Positions 18,730 through 27,823 of a stretch of DNA of 64,000 nt are shown in pieces; the stretch's first letter is position 1; the number at the start of each line of letters is the position of its first letter. Where the stretch lies: assembly GCF_009360615.1 (NCBI RefSeq), contig NZ_SPEY01000020.1:186001-250000 (forward strand), in the 5' to 3' direction. The stretch is from Comamonas sp. Its GTDB lineage: Bacteria; Pseudomonadota; Gammaproteobacteria; Burkholderiales; Burkholderiaceae_C. The translations under genes were made by a program, and so were the position numbers. The notes under the pieces are model-generated. The model was not told the DNA's origin, did not search any database, and saw nothing but the letters and a program-made list of their open reading frames with translations.

Positions 18730-19512
18730 ATGCCGACCACTCAGCAAATACAGGCCTGGGCCGAGCGCCTGCGCCACGCGGAAGCGACCGCCACTCCCAT
18801 TGCCCCCCTGCGCGAGGAGATTGCCGACAATGACAGCGCCTATGCCGTGCAACTGGCCAATGTTCAATATGCGCAAAGCCAGGGCCGCCGGATTGTGGGA
18901 CGCAAGATCGGACTGACCTCCCTTGCCGTTCAAAGGCAATTGGGCGTGGACCAACCCGACTTCGGCACCTTGTTCGCCGACATGCTCTACGGCGACGAAG
19001 AGACCGTGCCCCTTTCGCGAACGCTGCAGCCCAAGGTCGAGGCCGAGGTGGCGCTGGTCCTCGCCAAGGATCTGGAACTCCCTGACGCCACGCTGGTGGA
19101 CGTCATCGGTGCCACCGCCTATGTGCTCCCGGCCATCGAGGTGGTGGGAAGCCGCATCGCCGACTGGAACATTCGCTTCATCGACACCGTGGCCGACAAC
19201 GCCTCCAGCGGTCTGGTCGTGTTGGGTGGGGTGCCGACGATGCTCAACGCGCTGGATCTCAAGTTGTGCGAGATGCAGATGACGCGCAATGGCGATGTCG
19301 TCTCCACCGGCACCGGCAGGGCCTGTCTGGGCCATCCTTTGAATGCCGCCGTGTGGCTGGCCCGCAGACTCGCCAGCCTCGGCCAGCCGCTGCGAGCTGG
19401 GGACGTCGTGCTGACCGGTGCCCTGGGCCCCATGGTCGGAGTGAATGCCGGTGATCGCTTCGAAGCACACATCAGCGGCGTCGGCACCGTGTGCGCGCAG
19501 TTTGAACGGTAG
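18730..19512 (+). CDS. mhpD: 2-keto-4-pentenoate hydratase
   Basis: 260 aa, full length for the hydratase/decarboxylase family. Motifs seen include [23 protein letters not shown] and the metal-site region [16 protein letters not shown] (Glu residues). It hydrates 2-oxopent-4-enoate to 4-hydroxy-2-oxovalerate, the substrate of MhpE. It starts 22 bp after mhpB and ends 66 bp before the first bug gene. Confidence 0.94.
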   Translation: MPTTQQIQAWAERLRHAEATATPIAPLREEIADNDSAYAVQLANVQYAQSQGRRIVGRKIGLTSLAVQRQLGVDQPDFGTLFADMLYGDEETVPLSRTLQPKVEAEVALVLAKDLELPDATLVDVIGATAYVLPAIEVVGSRIADWNIRFIDTVADNASSGLVVLGGVPTMLNALDLKLCEMQMTRNGDVVSTGTGRACLGHPLNAAVWLARRLASLGQPLRAGDVVLTGALGPMVGVNAGDRFEAHISGVGTVCAQFER

Positions 19513-19578
19513 ATGTCCTCGAAAGCACTTCCGGCCCCGTTTTTCCATTGCTCATAACGATTATTCAGGAGACAAATC

Positions 19579-20556
19579 ATGTGGAATCGACGTCAATTGC
19601 TCGCAGCCGCTGCTGCCTCGCTTGCTGCATGCGTGGGTACATCCGCCATCGCACAGAACTTTCCCAGTCGTGCCGTGACCATGGTCGTTCCCTTCCCGGC
19701 CGGAGGCATCACCGACGCCGTGGCGCGTGCGCTGGCCACCAAGATGGGAGAGCAGCTTGGCAAGCCTGTCATCGTTGACAACCGGCCCGGCGGTGGCGGC
19801 CAGATTGCAGCTGCGTATGTGCGCCAGCAGGCGGCGGACGGCCATACCCTGTATGTCGGCGCCACCGAGATGTTCGCCATCAATCCCTCGTTGTTTCGCA
19901 ACTTCTCATACGATCCGCTGAAGGATTTCAGCCCGGTCACTTCGCTGATCGCGTCGCCTCTGGTGCTCGTCGTCCCTGTCAACAGTTCACTGGTCAGCGT
20001 CAAGGAACTCATCGCCCAGGCCAAGAGCCGCAAGGATGGACTGAATTTCGCTTCGCAGGGCATGGGCTCCATCGGACATTTACTGGGGGAGACCTTCCGG
20101 GGCAAGGTGGGCGGAAAGTTCAATCATGTGGCCTACAAAGGCTCCGCGCCCGCGCTGCAGGATGTAATGGGAGGGCAGGTGGACTTCATGTTCGACCCGG
20201 TCATCACTACCGCCCCCCTGGTGGCCGGCAGGAAGCTCAAGCCCCTGGCGATTGCAGCCGACAAGCGCTCTCCACAAATGCCTGATGTGCCGACCCTGGC
20301 CGAGCTCGGCGTATCCGGCGTCAATGCCGGAGTGTGGTTCGGTGCGGTGGTCAAGGCCGGCACCGCTGCCAACGTGGTGGATCGTCTGAACGATGCCATC
20401 GTCAAGGCCATGAGGGATCCTGACGTGGTCAAGCGTTTTGCCGATCAAGGCATGCAGGCGTTCCCGTCAACCCCGGCACAGTTTGGCAGCTTCATGCAGT
20501 CGGAGCTGACCAGATGGGCTCCTCTGGTCAAGGCCAGCGGCGCGTCGGTCGAGTGA
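19579..20556 (+). CDS. Bug-family solute-binding receptor 1 of the mhp operon
   Basis: 325 aa with a signal peptide (about residues 1-26, ending SAIAQ). Bug signature: FPSRAVTMVVPFPAGGITD, DNRPGGGGQ and HVAYKGSAPALQDVMGG. As a periplasmic receptor inside an aromatic-acid operon it probably binds hydroxyphenylpropionate, hydroxycinnamate or a related acid. It is strongly similar to the next gene in protein sequence and layout, indicating tandem duplication. I recall unassigned ORFs between mhpD and mhpF in a Comamonas mhp cluster; these could correspond. Confidence 0.9.
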   Translation: MWNRRQLLAAAAASLAACVGTSAIAQNFPSRAVTMVVPFPAGGITDAVARALATKMGEQLGKPVIVDNRPGGGGQIAAAYVRQQAADGHTLYVGATEMFAINPSLFRNFSYDPLKDFSPVTSLIASPLVLVVPVNSSLVSVKELIAQAKSRKDGLNFASQGMGSIGHLLGETFRGKVGGKFNHVAYKGSAPALQDVMGGQVDFMFDPVITTAPLVAGRKLKPLAIAADKRSPQMPDVPTLAELGVSGVNAGVWFGAVVKAGTAANVVDRLNDAIVKAMRDPDVVKRFADQGMQAFPSTPAQFGSFMQSELTRWAPLVKASGASVE

Positions 20557-20571
20557 GCGGGGGAGCCCATC

Positions 20572-21546
20572 TTGGATCGTCGAACTCTTTTGCAATCGGC
20601 CCTGGGCTTGGGCAGCCTGTCGATCGCCAGTCCTGGCAGGGCGCAGGCCTTTCCCAGCAAGCCCATCACGCTCGTGCTGCCGTTTTCCGCCGGCGGCATC
20701 AGCGATGTCATGGCCCGTACCCTTGCTCAGCACGTGGCTCAGCATCTGGGCAAGCCCGTGATCGTTGACAACAAGCCCGGCGCGGGAGGACAGATTGCCG
20801 CCAGCGCAGTGCTGCAGCAGGCCGCCGACGGACACACCGTGTACGTGGCAGGCACCGCCATGTTTGCGATCAACCAGACCTTGTTCCGTAAATTTGCCTA
20901 CGACCCCGTCAAAGACTTTGAACCGGTGACGTCTCTGGTCATCTCTCCTTTGGTGCTTGTGGTGGCCGCCGACAGCCCGGTCAGGACGCTGAGCGAGCTG
21001 GTGTCGCTCTCCCGCAGCAGCAGGCAAGGCCTGACATTTGCTTCACAAGGGTTGGGCTCTGTCGGCCACCTGCTGGCAGAGCTGTTTCGCAGCAGAACCG
21101 GTGGGAGCATGTCTCATGTGGCCTACAAAGGCTCGGTGCCGGCGCTGCAGGATGTGATGACCAACCGGGTCGACTTCATGCTCGACCCCACGAGCTCCAC
21201 CGAAGCTCTGATCCGGGGCAAAAAGCTGCGCGCCCTTGCGATCGCCTCCACAAGACGCGTTCCTCAGCTTCCCGACGTCCCCACCCTCGCGGAGCTGGGA
21301 GTATCCGGAGTCGATGCCGGCGTCTGGTTCGGCGCAGCCGTGCGCAGCGGAACACCTGTCTCGGCAGTTCAGACGCTGAACCGTGCGCTGGTCGCCGCGT
21401 TGCAGGATCCAGGCATACAGAAGCGCTTTGAAAGCCAGGGCATGCAGGCCTATCCGCAAACCCCTGAGCAATTCAAGCAGTTCATTCGCGGCGAGATCGC
21501 ACGCTGGGCCCCGCTGATCCAGTCCAGTGGGGCCAGCATCGACTGA
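20572..21546 (+). CDS. Bug-family solute-binding receptor 2 of the mhp operon
   Basis: 324 aa from a TTG at 20572 preceded by GGGGGAG at 7-nt spacing. The signal peptide ends near GRAQA. The signature [28 protein letters not shown] and [15 protein letters not shown] parallels the preceding receptor along its whole length, as does the C-terminus ([13 protein letters not shown] against QGMQAFPSTPAQF). It is 15 bp downstream of its paralogue. Divergence between them suggests different ligands, for example phenylpropionate and cinnamate forms; this is inference. Confidence 0.9.
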   Translation: MDRRTLLQSALGLGSLSIASPGRAQAFPSKPITLVLPFSAGGISDVMARTLAQHVAQHLGKPVIVDNKPGAGGQIAASAVLQQAADGHTVYVAGTAMFAINQTLFRKFAYDPVKDFEPVTSLVISPLVLVVAADSPVRTLSELVSLSRSSRQGLTFASQGLGSVGHLLAELFRSRTGGSMSHVAYKGSVPALQDVMTNRVDFMLDPTSSTEALIRGKKLRALAIASTRRVPQLPDVPTLAELGVSGVDAGVWFGAAVRSGTPVSAVQTLNRALVAALQDPGIQKRFESQGMQAYPQTPEQFKQFIRGEIARWAPLIQSSGASID

Positions 21547-21568
21547 TTTTTCTCTCAAGGTAAACGCT

Positions 21569-22519
21569 ATGACGCGCAAACTCAAGGCCGCCATCATCGG
21601 CAGCGGCAATATCGGCACGGATCTGATGATCAAGATCCTTCGCCATGGCAAAAACATCGAGATGGGTGCCATGGTCGGCATCGATCCCGACTCCGACGGT
21701 CTTGCGCGTGCTTCCCGCATGGGCGTGGCGACCACCCACGAGGGCGTGAAAGGCCTCGCGCAGATGCCCGTGTTTGCAGCGATCGACATTGTGTTCGATG
21801 CCACCAGTGCCGGCGCACATGTGAAGAACGATGCGTTCTTGCGCGGCCTCAAGCCCGGCATTCGCATGATCGACCTGACGCCGGCCGCCATCGGCCCGTA
21901 CTGCATTCCCGTGGTCAATGGCGACACGCATCTGGATGCGCCGAATGTGAACATGGTCACCTGCGGCGGCCAGGCCACCATCCCCATGGTGGCCGCCGTC
22001 TCCCGTGTGGCCAAGGTGCACTACGGAGAGATCATCGCATCGATCGCCAGCAGGAGTGCCGGTCCCGGCACCCGCGCCAACATCGACGAGTTCACCGAGA
22101 CCACATCCAAGGCGATCGAAGTCGTGGGCGGCGCCACCCAGGGCAAGGCCATCATCATCATGAACCCGGCCGAGCCGCCCCTGATCATGCGCGACACGGT
22201 CTACACCCTGAGTGCTTTGGCCGACGAGGCCGCGATTGCCGCCTCGGTCGAGCAGATGGCCGCTGCCGTGCAGTCCTATGTGCCGGGCTACCGCCTGAAG
22301 CAGAAAGTGCAGTTCGACCGTATCGACACCCCGATCCGCATCCCCGGAGTGGGCGATGCCCTCAGGGGACTGAAGACCTCGATCTTTCTGGAAGTCGAGG
22401 GCGCGGCCCATTATCTGCCTGCTTACGCCGGCAACCTGGACATCATGACCAGCGCCAGTCTGCGCACCGCCGAGCAGATGGCCGAGCGCATGCTGGCGAC
22501 GCTCGGCGTGGTCGCCTGA
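21569..22519 (+). CDS. mhpF: Acetaldehyde dehydrogenase (acylating)
   Basis: 316 aa from the ATG at 21569 (CAAGG upstream); a frame extension to 21527 overlaps the bug gene. NAD-binding motif GSGNIG at residues 11-16; catalytic Cys132 in NMVTCGGQA. It converts acetaldehyde plus CoA to acetyl-CoA with NAD and works in a channelling complex with the aldolase MhpE encoded 14 bp downstream. Length and motifs match DmpF/MhpF. Confidence 0.95.
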   Translation: MTRKLKAAIIGSGNIGTDLMIKILRHGKNIEMGAMVGIDPDSDGLARASRMGVATTHEGVKGLAQMPVFAAIDIVFDATSAGAHVKNDAFLRGLKPGIRMIDLTPAAIGPYCIPVVNGDTHLDAPNVNMVTCGGQATIPMVAAVSRVAKVHYGEIIASIASRSAGPGTRANIDEFTETTSKAIEVVGGATQGKAIIIMNPAEPPLIMRDTVYTLSALADEAAIAASVEQMAAAVQSYVPGYRLKQKVQFDRIDTPIRIPGVGDALRGLKTSIFLEVEGAAHYLPAYAGNLDIMTSASLRTAEQMAERMLATLGVVA

Positions 22520-22533
22520 GGAGACGACATACC

Positions 22534-23565
22534 ATGACGCCAACCAAGAAAATCTACATCTCCGACGTGACACTGCGCGACGGCAGCCACGCCATTCGGC
22601 ACCAGTACAGCATCGAGAACGCCAGGCAGATCGCCCAGGCCCTGGATGAAGCCCGGGTCGATTCCATCGAGGTCGCCCACGGTGACGGTCTGCAAGGCTC
22701 CAGCTTCAATTACGGCTTCGGCGCACACACCGACCTGGAGTGGATCGAGGCGGTGGCCAGCGTGGTCCAGCACGCCAGGATCGCCACGCTGCTGCTGCCG
22801 GGCATCGGCACCGTGCACGACCTCAAGAACGCCTATGACGCCGGCGTGCGCGTGGTGCGGGTGGCCACCCACTGCACCGAGGCCGACGTGTCCCGTCAGC
22901 ACATCGAGTATGCGCGCAAGCTCGGCATGGAAGCCGTGGGCTTTCTGATGATGAGCCACATGACCACGCCGCAGGCGCTGGCCCAGCAGGCCAAGCTCAT
23001 GGAGAGCTATGGCGCCACCTGCTGCTACGTGGTGGACTCGGGCGGGGCCCTGGGCATGGAGGATGTGCGTGACCGCTTCCGGGCCTTCAAGGACACCCTC
23101 AAGCCGGAAACCCAGACCGGCATGCACGCCCACCACAACCTGAGCCTCGGCGTGGCCAACTCCATCGTGGCCGTGGAAGAGGGCTGCGACCGCGTGGATG
23201 CCAGCCTGGCCGGCATGGGCGCAGGCGCCGGCAATGCTCCGCTGGAGGTGTTCATTGCAGCCGCAGAGCGCCTGGGCTGGCACCACGGCACGGACCTCTA
23301 CAAGCTCATGGATGCTGCCGACGACATCGTGCGCCCGCTGCAGGACCGACCGGTGCGCGTGGACCGCGAGACGCTGGCGCTGGGCTATGCCGGGGTCTAC
23401 AGCTCTTTCCTGCGTCACTCCGAAGCTGCGGCGACCAAGTATGGACTCAAGGCCGTGGACATTCTGGTGGAGCTGGGCAAGCGCCGCATGGTCGGCGGGC
23501 AGGAGGACATGATTGTCGACGTCGCCCTGGACCTGCTGAGGCAACGCGAAGCGGCCTCTTTCTGA
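22534..23565 (+). CDS. mhpE: 4-hydroxy-2-oxovalerate aldolase
   Basis: 343 aa, DmpG/MhpE-type HMGL-like TIM barrel. The metal and catalytic region is [12 protein letters not shown] near residues 13-24 (Arg15, Asp16, His19); the metal histidines are in [11 protein letters not shown]. The C-terminal communication domain needed for complex with the dehydrogenase is present. It splits 4-hydroxy-2-oxovalerate to pyruvate and acetaldehyde. It directly follows mhpF. Confidence 0.95.
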   Translation: MTPTKKIYISDVTLRDGSHAIRHQYSIENARQIAQALDEARVDSIEVAHGDGLQGSSFNYGFGAHTDLEWIEAVASVVQHARIATLLLPGIGTVHDLKNAYDAGVRVVRVATHCTEADVSRQHIEYARKLGMEAVGFLMMSHMTTPQALAQQAKLMESYGATCCYVVDSGGALGMEDVRDRFRAFKDTLKPETQTGMHAHHNLSLGVANSIVAVEEGCDRVDASLAGMGAGAGNAPLEVFIAAAERLGWHHGTDLYKLMDAADDIVRPLQDRPVRVDRETLALGYAGVYSSFLRHSEAAATKYGLKAVDILVELGKRRMVGGQEDMIVDVALDLLRQREAASF

Positions 23566-23622
23566 TCTTTTCATCATCCTCGCGGTCAGCCGACTCTGGC
23601 TGCCGCTCTTACGGAGCCATTT

Positions 23623-24483
23623 ATGAACGCCCCCAACACGGAAGCCTCCACCAGCCGCTTTGTCACGATTACCGAGGCTGGACAGCCCCTGAGGCTCCAC
23701 TACAACGATGTCGGTTCCGGCAGAGAAGTCGTGGTCATGCTGCACGGCTCCGGCCCGGGCGCCAGCGGCTGGGCCAACTTCCATCGCAATATCGATCCGC
23801 TGGTGGACGCGGGTTACCGTGTCATTTTGCTGGACTGTCCCGGCTGGAGCAAAAGTGACACCATCGTCAGCACGGGCTCGCGTTCGGACCTCAACGCACG
23901 CTGCCTCAAGGCCGTGCTGGACGCGCTGGACATCTCCAGGGTCCACATCATCGGCAATTCCATGGGCGGGCATAGCGCCGTGGGCTTTGCGCTGGCCAAT
24001 CCCGAGATGGTGGGCAAGCTCATTCTCATGGGCGGCGGCACCGGCGGGCCCAGCGCCCTTGTGCCCATGCCTGCCGAGGGCATCAAGCTCATCGGCGCGC
24101 TATACCGCGATCCCACGGTGGAGAACCTCAAGCGCATGATGAATGTGTTTGTGTATGACACCAGCAGCCTGACCGAGGAGCTGTACCAGCAGCGTCTGAG
24201 CAATATCCTGGCCCGCCGCGATCATCTGGAAAACTTTGTCAAGAGTGCCCAGATCAATCCCAGGCAGTTCAGCGACTACGGCGTGCGGCTGCCGGAAATC
24301 AAGGCCGAGACCCTGATCATCTGGGGGCGTGACGATCGTTTCGTGCCCCTGGACATCGGCCTGCGTCTGCTGTGGGGCATCCCCAACTCCGAGTTCCATG
24401 TGTTCAGCCAGTGCGGCCATTGGGCACAGTGGGAACACGCCGAGGTCTTCAACAGGATGGTTCAGGACTTTCTGGCTCGCTGA
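23623..24483 (+). CDS. mhpC: 2-hydroxy-6-oxonona-2,4-dienedioate hydrolase
   Basis: 286 aa alpha/beta hydrolase of the meta-cleavage product hydrolase group. The oxyanion region is [10 protein letters not shown] (41-50), the nucleophile Ser113 is in GNSMGG, the acid is in WGRDDRFVP, and the histidine is in CGHWAQWE near the C-terminus. It hydrolyses the ring-cleavage product to succinate and 2-oxopent-4-enoate. It is the last gene of the operon. The operon order (A-B-D-F-E-C) puts mhpC at the end, unlike the E. coli A-B-C-D-F-E order. Confidence 0.95.
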   Translation: MNAPNTEASTSRFVTITEAGQPLRLHYNDVGSGREVVVMLHGSGPGASGWANFHRNIDPLVDAGYRVILLDCPGWSKSDTIVSTGSRSDLNARCLKAVLDALDISRVHIIGNSMGGHSAVGFALANPEMVGKLILMGGGTGGPSALVPMPAEGIKLIGALYRDPTVENLKRMMNVFVYDTSSLTEELYQQRLSNILARRDHLENFVKSAQINPRQFSDYGVRLPEIKAETLIIWGRDDRFVPLDIGLRLLWGIPNSEFHVFSQCGHWAQWEHAEVFNRMVQDFLAR

Positions 24484-24954
24484 CCGGCCAGACAGTCGGC
24501 ATGAGGCCGGCGTATGCCGCCGAATGGAATGCAGGAGCCGAAGCCCCCGCCGGCTTGTCGAGCGCGGGGTGACGACAGGCAGTTCAGTGCCCTGGTAGAC
24601 CCTGCCGACGCCTGACCCAGGCCTGTGCCTGGGCAGCGCCAGCAGGCAGGCCTGTCCCCGGATGGCCGAGCCGTGCCACCGCCAGGGGCGGTTCGTGGCC
24701 CATCGCCTGCCGTAGCGCCCGGTTTCGCTGCGGGAGTGGAATCTGATCCGGCAGCGAGTGCATGCGGTGGGCGGCTGCGCTGGCAGAGAACGCGCCATCG
24801 GCGCTCTGGCCGGGTGCCGGAAATCAGCTCGACAGCCGCAATGCGGCGGGTTGCGTGGGCCGATGTCGGAGGCGGCAGGCCAGGCAACGTCAGCCCGGGG
24901 CCGGCAACGGTGGATCGGGCCCGCGATCCCGGCCAGACGCTTCTACCTGCGCCG
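24484..24954. other. Intergenic region after mhpC, no gene seen
   Basis: About 470 bp of very GC-rich sequence between mhpC and the convergent ferritin-like gene. ORFs on both strands are shadows without domains or good starts. A weak CTGGC/GCCAG inverted repeat overlaps the mhpC stop, but without a T-run it is not a convincing terminator. Confidence 0.45.
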
Positions 24955-25506
24955 CTATTTGTGCATCCAGTCGGACAGCTCGTCCGCGTGCTCCTGCTCC
25001 TGTTCAAGGATCTGCTCGATCAGGCGGCGGGTGGTGTGGTCTTTGTCTCCGATCAGGGCAATCATTTGTGTGTAGGCCTCGATAGCGACGCGCTCGGCGA
25101 CCAGGTTGGCCCGGATCATGGAGTGCAGGTCCAATTGTTCGTCGTAGTCAGCGTGGCTGCGGTCAGCGAGCGTGGCCGGATTGAAGTCAGGCTCGCCGCC
25201 CAGCTGGACAATCCGAGCAGCGATTCGGTCGGCATGGGATTGCTCCTCGTTGGCATGCACGAGAAATTCATCGGCAATGGCAGGCGAACTCAGGCCGGTG
25301 GCGGTGAAGTGGTGTCTTCTGTATCGCAGCACGCAGACCAGCTCGGTGGCCAGGGAGTCGTTGAGCAACTGGATGATGTCCTCGCGCCAGGGGCTTTTTT
25401 CTTCTACGACGGCTCCGTCATCCAGGCTGCGCTTGGCTTTTTCCAGAGCCTGGGTGTCAATCTTCAGTGGGGTGTGGGCTTTTTTCCTTTGTGCAATTGG
25501 GGACAT
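24955..25506 (-). CDS. Ferritin-like / bacterioferritin-type di-iron protein
   Basis: 183 aa from the ATG at 25506; a TTG at 25536 is an alternative. Four-helix ferritin-like pattern: ATELVCVLRYRRHHF, EEQSHADRIAARI, AERVAIEAY and EQEQEHADELSDWMHK. These give the two ExxH pairs plus two further Glu residues of a di-iron site. The first 40 residues are a charged extension. Bacterioferritin or DPS-like iron storage and peroxide protection is likely; haem ligation cannot be judged. It lies alone, convergent with mhpC. Confidence 0.82.
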   Translation of the reverse strand: MSPIAQRKKAHTPLKIDTQALEKAKRSLDDGAVVEEKSPWREDIIQLLNDSLATELVCVLRYRRHHFTATGLSSPAIADEFLVHANEEQSHADRIAARIVQLGGEPDFNPATLADRSHADYDEQLDLHSMIRANLVAERVAIEAYTQMIALIGDKDHTTRRLIEQILEQEQEHADELSDWMHK

Positions 25507-25951
25507 GTGTGGGTCTCTGAGCTTTGGGGTGAACAAATGGCTGCCTGCTCCCGAGGGAGCCGGGCCAGCCGCGTGCGTCCCAAGTTAGTTGCCATCGCCA
25601 AGCATGTCTGTGAGACAACTTCGCATAAGTCTCGCTGACGCCCAGCTCCATTCATGAAGTCGCTCCCTGTCCGGTATTGCGACGCGCACCGCTGATAAGG
25701 CATCGGGAGCGGGTATTTCTTCGAAAGAAACCGTGCAGGGTTGGTCCTCTGGTCGATGCCGCCGTCACTGACGGGACGAGGTCGGGTCCACATTCGATGC
25801 ATACGAACCCTGGTGGCGTGAATAAGCGCACTGGTCCACCACGGGGATTCAAGATGCGTGTTGTGGAAATCTTGTTACTTTGGGTAAAACCATTTAGAGG
25901 TATGCATGACTTCGCGTAAGTTGAAGGATCATTCTTACAAACGGGAGGAAC
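25507..25951. other. Intergenic region
   Basis: 445 bp between divergent genes (ferritin-like and a hypothetical). No believable ORF. A small hairpin (TTTCTT, loop CGA, AAGAAA) is at 25714-25728. The A/T-richer part at about 25860-25940 probably carries the promoter of the next gene. Confidence 0.45.
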
Positions 25952-26335
25952 ATGCCAATTTCAGGAACGCCAGCACCATTTGATCTGAAGCTGCATGCCT
26001 GGCTGAGCAAGATTGAAGCGGCGCAGCCGTGTCACGGCCAGCAGGAAGCCCATGACCTGATCATGAGCTTGTGGGCGCAAACACACCGTGAGGGCGGCGC
26101 TCCTGATGGACTTGTTCAGTCGCTGCTGAACAGAAAGCTATGTAGCGAAGATGGCTGGCAGGGGCTCGACTCCGATGTCGCATTCACCGATATGGATGCC
26201 AGTGTTTCGGTTCGGGTCCATCTCCACAGGGATGGCAGCGTCGTGATTCAATCGATTGATGAAGATGCACCCCAGATACTGGGAGTGCTGCCAGCTGCGC
26301 CACAAGACCAGCTGGTGTCGATAAAAGTTGGGTGA
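25952..26335 (+). CDS. Hypothetical protein
   Basis: 127 aa. A purine-rich GGGAGGA just upstream of the ATG supports the start, although the spacing is short. Not recognised as a known family. It has an amphipathic N-terminal half and a C-terminal half with beta-rich, repetitive D-x-S/V motifs (DMDASVSVRVHLHRDGSVVIQS) suggestive of a small beta-sheet domain. No signal peptide or membrane segment. An inverted repeat 11 bp after the stop (26347-26364) may end its transcript. Confidence 0.6.
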   Translation: MPISGTPAPFDLKLHAWLSKIEAAQPCHGQQEAHDLIMSLWAQTHREGGAPDGLVQSLLNRKLCSEDGWQGLDSDVAFTDMDASVSVRVHLHRDGSVVIQSIDEDAPQILGVLPAAPQDQLVSIKVG

Positions 26336-26346
26336 GTCCGTAACAA

Positions 26347-26364
26347 TGCCGGCGCAAGCCGGCA
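26347..26364. terminator. Hairpin after hypothetical gene
   Basis: Perfect 7-bp stem TGCCGGC / GCCGGCA with a GCAA loop, 12 bp after the preceding stop. No clear T-run follows, so its terminator role is tentative. Confidence 0.4.
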
Positions 26365-27272
26365 CATTCCAGCGGGCCGTTCAGGCATTTCTTCTGCCTT
26401 GGCATGCAACGCAATCGAACATTGGGTGAGGGCTTCGCCGACGGCCCCGGTTGTCGTCAATGGCCTTTGCAAGGCTGCCGGTGGAAATTCGGACTCTTGA
26501 GAGGGACGCATCGGTCCGACTCCTGCATCCTTCGCATCGGCGATCCGAGCCCATCCATGAATGCGCACAACGGCGGACCACTGCCGCACACTCGATGCAG
26601 CCGTTTGAAGGGTCTGGAGCGGGGCAGGAAAAGATCCAGGCATGGTCTCGTGTCTCCTGAGCCGAGCGGTCATATCAGGCGTGAGCGCGACAGGGGCGTC
26701 CATCCCGGGCCCGGCATCCGTATCGACCGGAGCTTTTGTGAGGCCGTGGTGGGCTTGTTGCATCACGCAGTGAGTGCTGTCCCCGGTTGCATGCAAAGAA
26801 AGATCCCGCCCGGGTGGCCGCGGGGACGCGTTGCCATGGGCCGTCGTCTCGCTCACTTTTCCGAGATTCACCGGGGCATCGTCGGCGTTTGCCCTCGTCA
26901 ACGCGCTTTCGATGGCATCTGCACTGTTTGTCGACATCTCGGTCTGGTGCCGAGACCCGGTCTGCCGTTCGCTCCTATGGCAAGACATGTTCGCACCTGT
27001 GAATGACGTGTCAGGATGCGATCAACCGGTTCACAGGTTCGGGATCGGCATGTTCGACGTGGATCGCCACGGCAATCATGGCGTCCTGCACACCGACCGG
27101 TGCATGCGCGGTGCCGACCGGTTCACGAGGAGGGCCTTGGTGCCGCACTTTGAACGATGAATCCCTTGTTGCCCCCGTTCACATTTCCAATGGCCAGGTC
27201 CGGGCTCGGCCTACAGCAGCTCCCACCGCATCTGTCTATTCTGAACCTCCCATGTTCAAGAAAGGAGCGTTC
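26365..27272. other. Poorly coding region, possibly gene remnants
   Basis: About 0.9 kb. Long ORFs exist on both strands (26248-26988 minus, 246 codons; 26404-27006 plus, 200 codons), but they overlap each other and neither shows a domain, a plausible start or normal composition. The motif ACCGGTTCAC recurs in altered form around 27019 and 27117. I take it as non-coding or decayed sequence. Confidence 0.4.
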
Positions 27273-27569
27273 ATGAGATTTCGAAAAGCGAATACCGCAG
27301 ACCTCGCCAACGACCTGAGCCAGTTGCTGGATGACTTGAAGGAAGTCCTCGCGTCCAAAGGTCATGACACGGACCCGGCAGCGTCGAGGCGGTTCGGCAA
27401 GGCTGCCTCCACGCTGGAGAAGGTGAGGAACGCCTCATCCCGTGCAGTCTGCGAATCCAAGGCCGCAGCGCACTCTGCGAATGCTTTGGTACACGCCTCA
27501 CCCTGGCGTGCAGTGGGCGGAGCACTAGCGGTGGGGGCGCTGATTGGAATGGTGCTTGGCCGGCGTTGA
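27273..27569 (+). CDS. DUF883 (ElaB/YqjD-type) membrane-anchored protein
   Basis: 98 aa from the ATG at 27273, preceded by AAAGGAG at 7 nt; an earlier in-frame ATG at 27252 is weaker. The N-terminal 70 residues are a predicted amphipathic helix (LSQLLDDLKEVLASK, then FGKAASTLEKVRNASS). The C-terminus is a short hydrophobic anchor VGGALAVGALIGMVLGRR. Members are inner-membrane, ribosome-associated, stationary-phase proteins. Length and layout match the family. Confidence 0.85.
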   Translation: MRFRKANTADLANDLSQLLDDLKEVLASKGHDTDPAASRRFGKAASTLEKVRNASSRAVCESKAAAHSANALVHASPWRAVGGALAVGALIGMVLGRR

Positions 27570-27823
27570 TCCGCCAGGCGCGGCAGCATTGGCCTCAACC
27601 CGATCCAGCACTGGCGATCGGATGATGCCCGCAGGTGCCCCGGGCTGCCGCGAACGGCAACAGGGCGGCCCAGTCAACACGCAGGAACACGACAGAGAAG
27701 ATCGGGCAGCGGCAACGGCTGCTCGCGGCACGAATTGGAGGCCGCCGCGCTGGCGGGCCCCGGGAGAATCGGTACGCACTGTTGCCGTTCCCGAGCGGCC
27801 CGCTCAAGGCGTAGCGCGGGCCG

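Noticed and set aside
26248-26988. 246-codon minus-strand ORF
   Set aside because: Overlaps the end of a better-supported gene and an equally long plus-strand frame; no recognisable motif.
27050-27110. EF-hand-like string FDVDRHGNHG in a plus frame
   Set aside because: Only superficially like a calcium loop; positions 5 and 8 do not fit and the frame has no good start.
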